NCBI GenBank assembly: GCA_016185915.1
Contig: JACPMP010000110.1
Location: 1 to 7,889 of the forward strand
Source: Candidatus Woesearchaeota archaeon
GTDB lineage: Archaea > Nanobdellota > Nanobdellia > Woesearchaeales > GW2011-AR4
DNA length: 7,889 bases
Reading direction: 5' to 3'
Shown here piece by piece: positions 5,994 to 7,889 of this stretch; position 1 is the stretch's first letter; the number at the start of each line of letters is the position of its first letter. A program made the position numbers and the translations under genes. The notes beneath the pieces were generated by a model, which had not been told where the DNA came from, did not search any database, and saw nothing but the letters and a program-made list of their open reading frames with translations.

Positions 5994-6067
5994 AAATCGA
6001 GGCGAAATTTAATGGCAGACAAATTTCGCCGAGTTGTATATTTTGCCGAAGGCGGATTGAATTTTTA
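5994..6067 (-). repeat. Two-hairpin intergenic repeat unit, copy 3 (inverted, after grpE)
   Basis: Read on the minus strand, this copy starts with TTCAATC. It has a short hairpin 1 (GCC, loop TTC, GGC; 6045-6053), CTCGGC, and a perfect 10-bp hairpin 2 (GGCGAAATTT 6001-6010 with AAATTTCGCC 6021-6030). The hairpin-2 loop holds TCTGCCATT in minus-strand sense, and GCCTCG follows. The outer end CGGATTGAATTTTTA (6053-6067) is an inverted match, 13 of 15, to 5886-5900. It lies 19 bp past the grpE stop. Confidence 0.8.
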
Positions 6068-6086
6068 ATATCGAATCATCCAAATC

Positions 6087-6653
6087 TCACTTACCGCTAA
6101 TCTTAACTTTACTATGCCTTAAAACCTTGTCATTTAGTACATATCCTTTTTGAAACTCTTCCAAAATTGTTTCTTCTGGCTTGTCTGATTCCTGCTTCAT
6201 CAAAACTTCATGCTTGTAAGGGTCAAATTTTTCGCCAACAGCCTTTATTGGTCTTAAACCCTCTGATTCAAGCATTGAATGAAGCTGAGCATAGATTATT
6301 TTTATTCCTTCGACAAATTTTTCCTTGTCGCTTGTGTTTTTTAATGCAATCTCAAAGCTGTCAAGCACAGGAAGCATTTGAGCAATTATATCGGCATGAG
6401 CATATTTGATAAATTCCGATTTTTCCTTTGTATTCCATTTTTTATAATTTTCAAATTCTGCTTGCAATCGTTTTAAAGTGTCGGTAAGCTCATCTATTTG
6501 TTTATTTTTATCTTCAATCTGTTTTTTTAATTCGATTGTTTCGTCCAGTTTCGGTTCGTTAGGTTTTCTATTTACGAAATCAAGAGCCTCTTTAACCTTA
6601 TCAAGTGGGTCAGCATACCCTTTTTCATCCTTAACTAATCCCTTACTTGCCAT
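6087..6653 (-). CDS. grpE: Nucleotide exchange factor GrpE
   Basis: GrpE releases ADP from DnaK and resets the chaperone cycle; it works as a dimer in the cytosol. The 188-residue protein shows the family order. A charged N-terminal tail is followed by a long coiled coil (about 35-85) containing AEFENYKKW, then the helix MLPVLDSFEIALK (93-105). The C-terminal beta domain carries the GrpE signature: FDPYKHEVLM at 143-152, then FQKGYVLNDKVLRHSKVKIS at 167-186. Length is normal. The ATG at 6653 is 29 nt after the stop of the small wHTH gene and has no Shine-Dalgarno, so the two are probably one transcript. A separate leaderless start cannot be excluded, but no good TATA box is seen. dnaK follows after the 244-bp structured gap. 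Confidence 0.98.
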   Translation of the reverse strand: MASKGLVKDEKGYADPLDKVKEALDFVNRKPNEPKLDETIELKKQIEDKNKQIDELTDTLKRLQAEFENYKKWNTKEKSEFIKYAHADIIAQMLPVLDSFEIALKNTSDKEKFVEGIKIIYAQLHSMLESEGLRPIKAVGEKFDPYKHEVLMKQESDKPEETILEEFQKGYVLNDKVLRHSKVKISGK

Positions 6654-6682
6654 TTTTTATAAGTTTCAATAAAATTTGTTAA

Positions 6683-6934
6683 TTAATCTTCACTTGTATT
6701 TTGTAAAAATCGAAGTCCATCTGCAGTTACCCTAAAATCAAAATGATTTGGAGTTATAGCTTCACATTCTAATAAGTTATCATCTTGGAGAAGATTTAAT
6801 TGACTCTCAAGTTCCCCTATATCTAAATCCATTTCTTTAGCAAATTCATCTTTACCTAATAATTCTCCTGTTATTTTTAGTTTTCCTTCCTTTTCTGATA
6901 ATCTAACTAATAATTTTCTTCGCAAATTTTCCAT
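6683..6934 (-). CDS. Small winged-helix DNA-binding protein upstream of grpE
   Basis: The 83-residue protein has the size and pattern of a single wHTH domain. Helices LLVRLSEKEGKL, LLGKDEFAKEMDL and IGELESQLNLLQDDNLLE are followed by a wing ending in FRVTADGLRFLQN, typical of MarR/ArsR-like wHTH proteins. No named family is recognised. The start is decided by an AGGTGA ribosome site (6940-6945) five bases before ATG 6934; the GTG at 6943 lies inside that site. It has its own TATA box at 6981-6991 and leads straight into grpE. A local regulator of the grpE-dnaK genes is a natural inference, but it could be unrelated to heat shock. Confidence 0.8.
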   Translation of the reverse strand: MENLRRKLLVRLSEKEGKLKITGELLGKDEFAKEMDLDIGELESQLNLLQDDNLLECEAITPNHFDFRVTADGLRFLQNTSED

Positions 6935-6978
6935 GTTGTTCACCTTTTCATTTCTTCCCTTTTTTGATGTTCCATTTT

Positions 6979-7476
6979 TTAATTTATATAGTTAGTATTC
7001 CTCTTATCAATTCCCATGACAAAATCAATATTAATATCAGTCGGCGGTTGAAATCCTGCAACAGGATATGTCAGGTTTGGCATAAATTTTCCAATGTTTG
7101 TTGCTAACTGAGTTACTGTATGCCCATCGCCAAAATAATGCTGGCTTATTTCGTAAACAAGCTGCCTTGTCTTCACTTCATCAAAAGAGCCGATTGAATG
7201 AATGTATTCATGCAACATTATGTGAAATAAGTAATAATTGTATATTGAGGGATTTGTCTGCATTACCCTTGCTAAAGGTTTTTTATTAATTATTATCATG
7301 TTGGCTTCCATTGAATAAAATGCTCCAATGAAGCCATTATTGTGTACTCCTAAATCTGTTAAGCCAACCAATAATCCAGCTTGCTCAAAGCCAAGGTATT
7401 CTCTAATCATCTCTTTTACTATTTCAAATATGTCGGCAATTGTTTTTGTGTTTTTAATCTCTTTTTCGTAATCCAT
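6979..7476 (-). CDS. Putative zinc metalloprotease, HEXXH type
   Basis: The 165-residue protein has no signal peptide or obvious membrane helix. It contains LHEYIHSIGSFDE with H89, E90 and H93, a zinc-protease HEXXH, and the extended form HEXXHxxGxxD (G96, D99) used by metzincins with an Asp third ligand. Other possible third ligands are E109 (LVYEIS) and H119 (GDGH). M132 in GKFMPN could serve as a Met-turn. The N-terminal 85 residues are helix then strand (NMIIINKKPLARV). I recall similar HEY(I/L)H..G..DE proteins as uncharacterised in archaea but cannot verify this here. Start ATG 7476 has AAGGT five bases upstream. It is divergent from the wHTH regulator gene at 7585, and a regulatory protease role is only a guess. 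Confidence 0.75.
   Translation of the reverse strand: MDYEKEIKNTKTIADIFEIVKEMIREYLGFEQAGLLVGLTDLGVHNNGFIGAFYSMEANMIIINKKPLARVMQTNPSIYNYYLFHIMLHEYIHSIGSFDEVKTRQLVYEISQHYFGDGHTVTQLATNIGKFMPNLTYPVAGFQPPTDINIDFVMGIDKRNTNYIN
6981..6991 (-). promoter_or_regulatory. TATA box of the wHTH-grpE transcript
   Basis: The minus strand reads CTATATAAATT at the very end of the metalloprotease gene. Transcription about 25 bp downstream (near 6960) leaves a leader of about 26 nt containing the AGGTGA ribosome site of the wHTH gene. This is probably the promoter that also drives grpE. Confidence 0.55.
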
Positions 7477-7530
7477 TTTTACCTTTCATACTGTTGACTT
7501 AAAACCAACTAAATATGTGTAATATAAACT

Positions 7531-7547
7531 AATATATAAACTTTTCG
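7531..7547 (-). promoter_or_regulatory. BRE/TATA promoter of the metalloprotease gene
   Basis: The minus strand reads CGAAAAG then TTTATATATT, a very good archaeal BRE plus TATA box. Transcription would begin near 7510, leaving a leader of about 34 nt with the AAGGT ribosome site. A second TATA-like TTTATATTAC lies slightly closer to the gene (7519-7528). The BRE abuts that of the divergent plus-strand promoter. Confidence 0.65.
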
Positions 7548-7565
7548 GCAAAGATTTATATATAA
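7548..7565 (+). promoter_or_regulatory. BRE/TATA promoter of the divergent wHTH regulator
   Basis: GCAAAGA followed by TTTATATATAA (7555-7565) is a strong BRE/TATA pair. The TATA core centre (about 7559) is 26 bp before the A of ATG 7585, so the transcript should start at or next to the start codon, i.e. leaderless. No Shine-Dalgarno is present, in agreement. Confidence 0.7.
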
Positions 7566-7574
7566 GCAATCTTT
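7550..7574. promoter_or_regulatory. Inverted repeat bracketing the TATA box, candidate operator
   Basis: AAAGATT (7550-7556) and AATCTTT (7568-7574) are perfect 7-bp inverted repeats with an 11-bp spacer that contains the TATA core. Their centres are 18 bp apart, close to two helical turns, as suits a dimeric wHTH repressor that would exclude TBP. Autoregulation by the adjacent regulator is inferred. Confidence 0.5.
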
Positions 7575-7584
7575 AGGGGTTTGT

Positions 7585-7889
7585 ATGGTGTTCATAAGGC
7601 AGAGAATAACTATAGTAAACATTAGGAAACCTGCAGAGCATAATGTAAATCAAGAGCTTCAATGGCTTGGCTCTTCTCTTGGGTTATTCAACCTTAGAGA
7701 TAAAGACAAGAGCTGTTTTAGGGTTTTTATAGAGCTTTTGAAATCTGCTAAGAAAAATCAGCCATCGACAAGTGATGAGTTAGCTTTAAGACTATCTTTA
7801 TCAAGAGGCACAATAATACACCAGATTAACAAGCTTATGGAATCCGGACTTGTAATTCACGAAGGCAATAAGTACATTTTGAGAGTTGA
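7585..7889 (+). CDS. wHTH transcriptional regulator, 3' end outside the window
   Basis: The frame is open from ATG 7585 to the window edge (101 full codons, no stop). The N-terminal 44 residues include IRKPAEHNVNQELQWLGSSLGLFNLRDKDK, probably a lead-in or dimerisation part. A winged helix-turn-helix follows at about 45-100: CFRVFIELLKSAKK, then SDELALRLSLS, then the recognition helix RGTIIHQINKLMESG and a wing LVIHEGNKYILRV. This resembles ArsR-type and archaeal heat-shock wHTH regulators such as Phr in fold, but I cannot assign a family. It is the only plus-strand gene, probably leaderless, and divergent from the protease/wHTH/grpE side of the chaperone locus. Its own promoter carries a TATA-bracketing inverted repeat, suggesting autorepression. 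The C-terminal part is missing from the window. Confidence 0.85.
   Translation, partial: MVFIRQRITIVNIRKPAEHNVNQELQWLGSSLGLFNLRDKDKSCFRVFIELLKSAKKNQPSTSDELALRLSLSRGTIIHQINKLMESGLVIHEGNKYILRV

Noticed and set aside
5886..6067. A mobile element (MITE or IS remnant) call for the inverted units
   Set aside because: Terminal inverted repeats are short and imperfect, no target-site duplication is evident, and no transposase is present, so only 'repeat' is supported.

Overview
The window looks like AT-rich archaeal DNA. The signs are TATA/BRE-type promoters (clearest in the divergent region at 7531-7565), Shine-Dalgarno sites of the GGTGA type, apparently leaderless genes, several winged-helix regulators and a DUF433/DUF5615 toxin-antitoxin pair. 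Hsp70, Hsp40 and GrpE are of the bacterial-derived kind that many archaea carry. A small-genome (DPANN-like) archaeon is a reasonable guess, but the sequence alone does not prove a lineage.

All genes but one lie on the minus strand, so they read from right to left. At the right edge a wHTH regulator (7585 to beyond 7889, plus strand, cut by the window) is divergent from a putative zinc metalloprotease (6979-7476). Next come a small wHTH protein (6683-6934), grpE (6087-6653), a 244-bp structured intergenic region, dnaK (3914-5842), and a membrane-anchored wHTH/coiled-coil protein that shares one base with the dnaK stop (3366-3914). After these lie a DUF433 antitoxin and DUF5615 PIN-like toxin pair with a 4-nt overlap, a closely spaced HD-domain phosphohydrolase (2196-2702), a second structured intergenic region, a YkgJ-type Cys-cluster protein (1415-1945), and finally dnaJ (151-1254). 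The complete KJE chaperone machine is therefore present, but dnaJ is 2.66 kb from dnaK, separated by a toxin-antitoxin module and other accessory genes.

The most interesting non-coding signal is a repeat family. Three copies of a two-hairpin unit occur: one at 1974-2048 and an inverted pair at 5886-6067. Loops and flanks are conserved while the stem sequences differ in compensating ways, which points to selection or amplification of a folded structure. A second notable signal is the divergent promoter at 7531-7574. Two BRE/TATA boxes stand back to back, and a perfect 7-bp inverted repeat brackets the TATA box of the plus-strand regulator, as expected for an autoregulated, possibly heat-shock-related, switch.

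No rRNA, tRNA, CRISPR array, transposase or origin was recognised. No stretch above 300 bp lacks a gene; the longest gaps are about 250 bp (1946-2195) and 244 bp (5843-6086), and both hold the repeat units.
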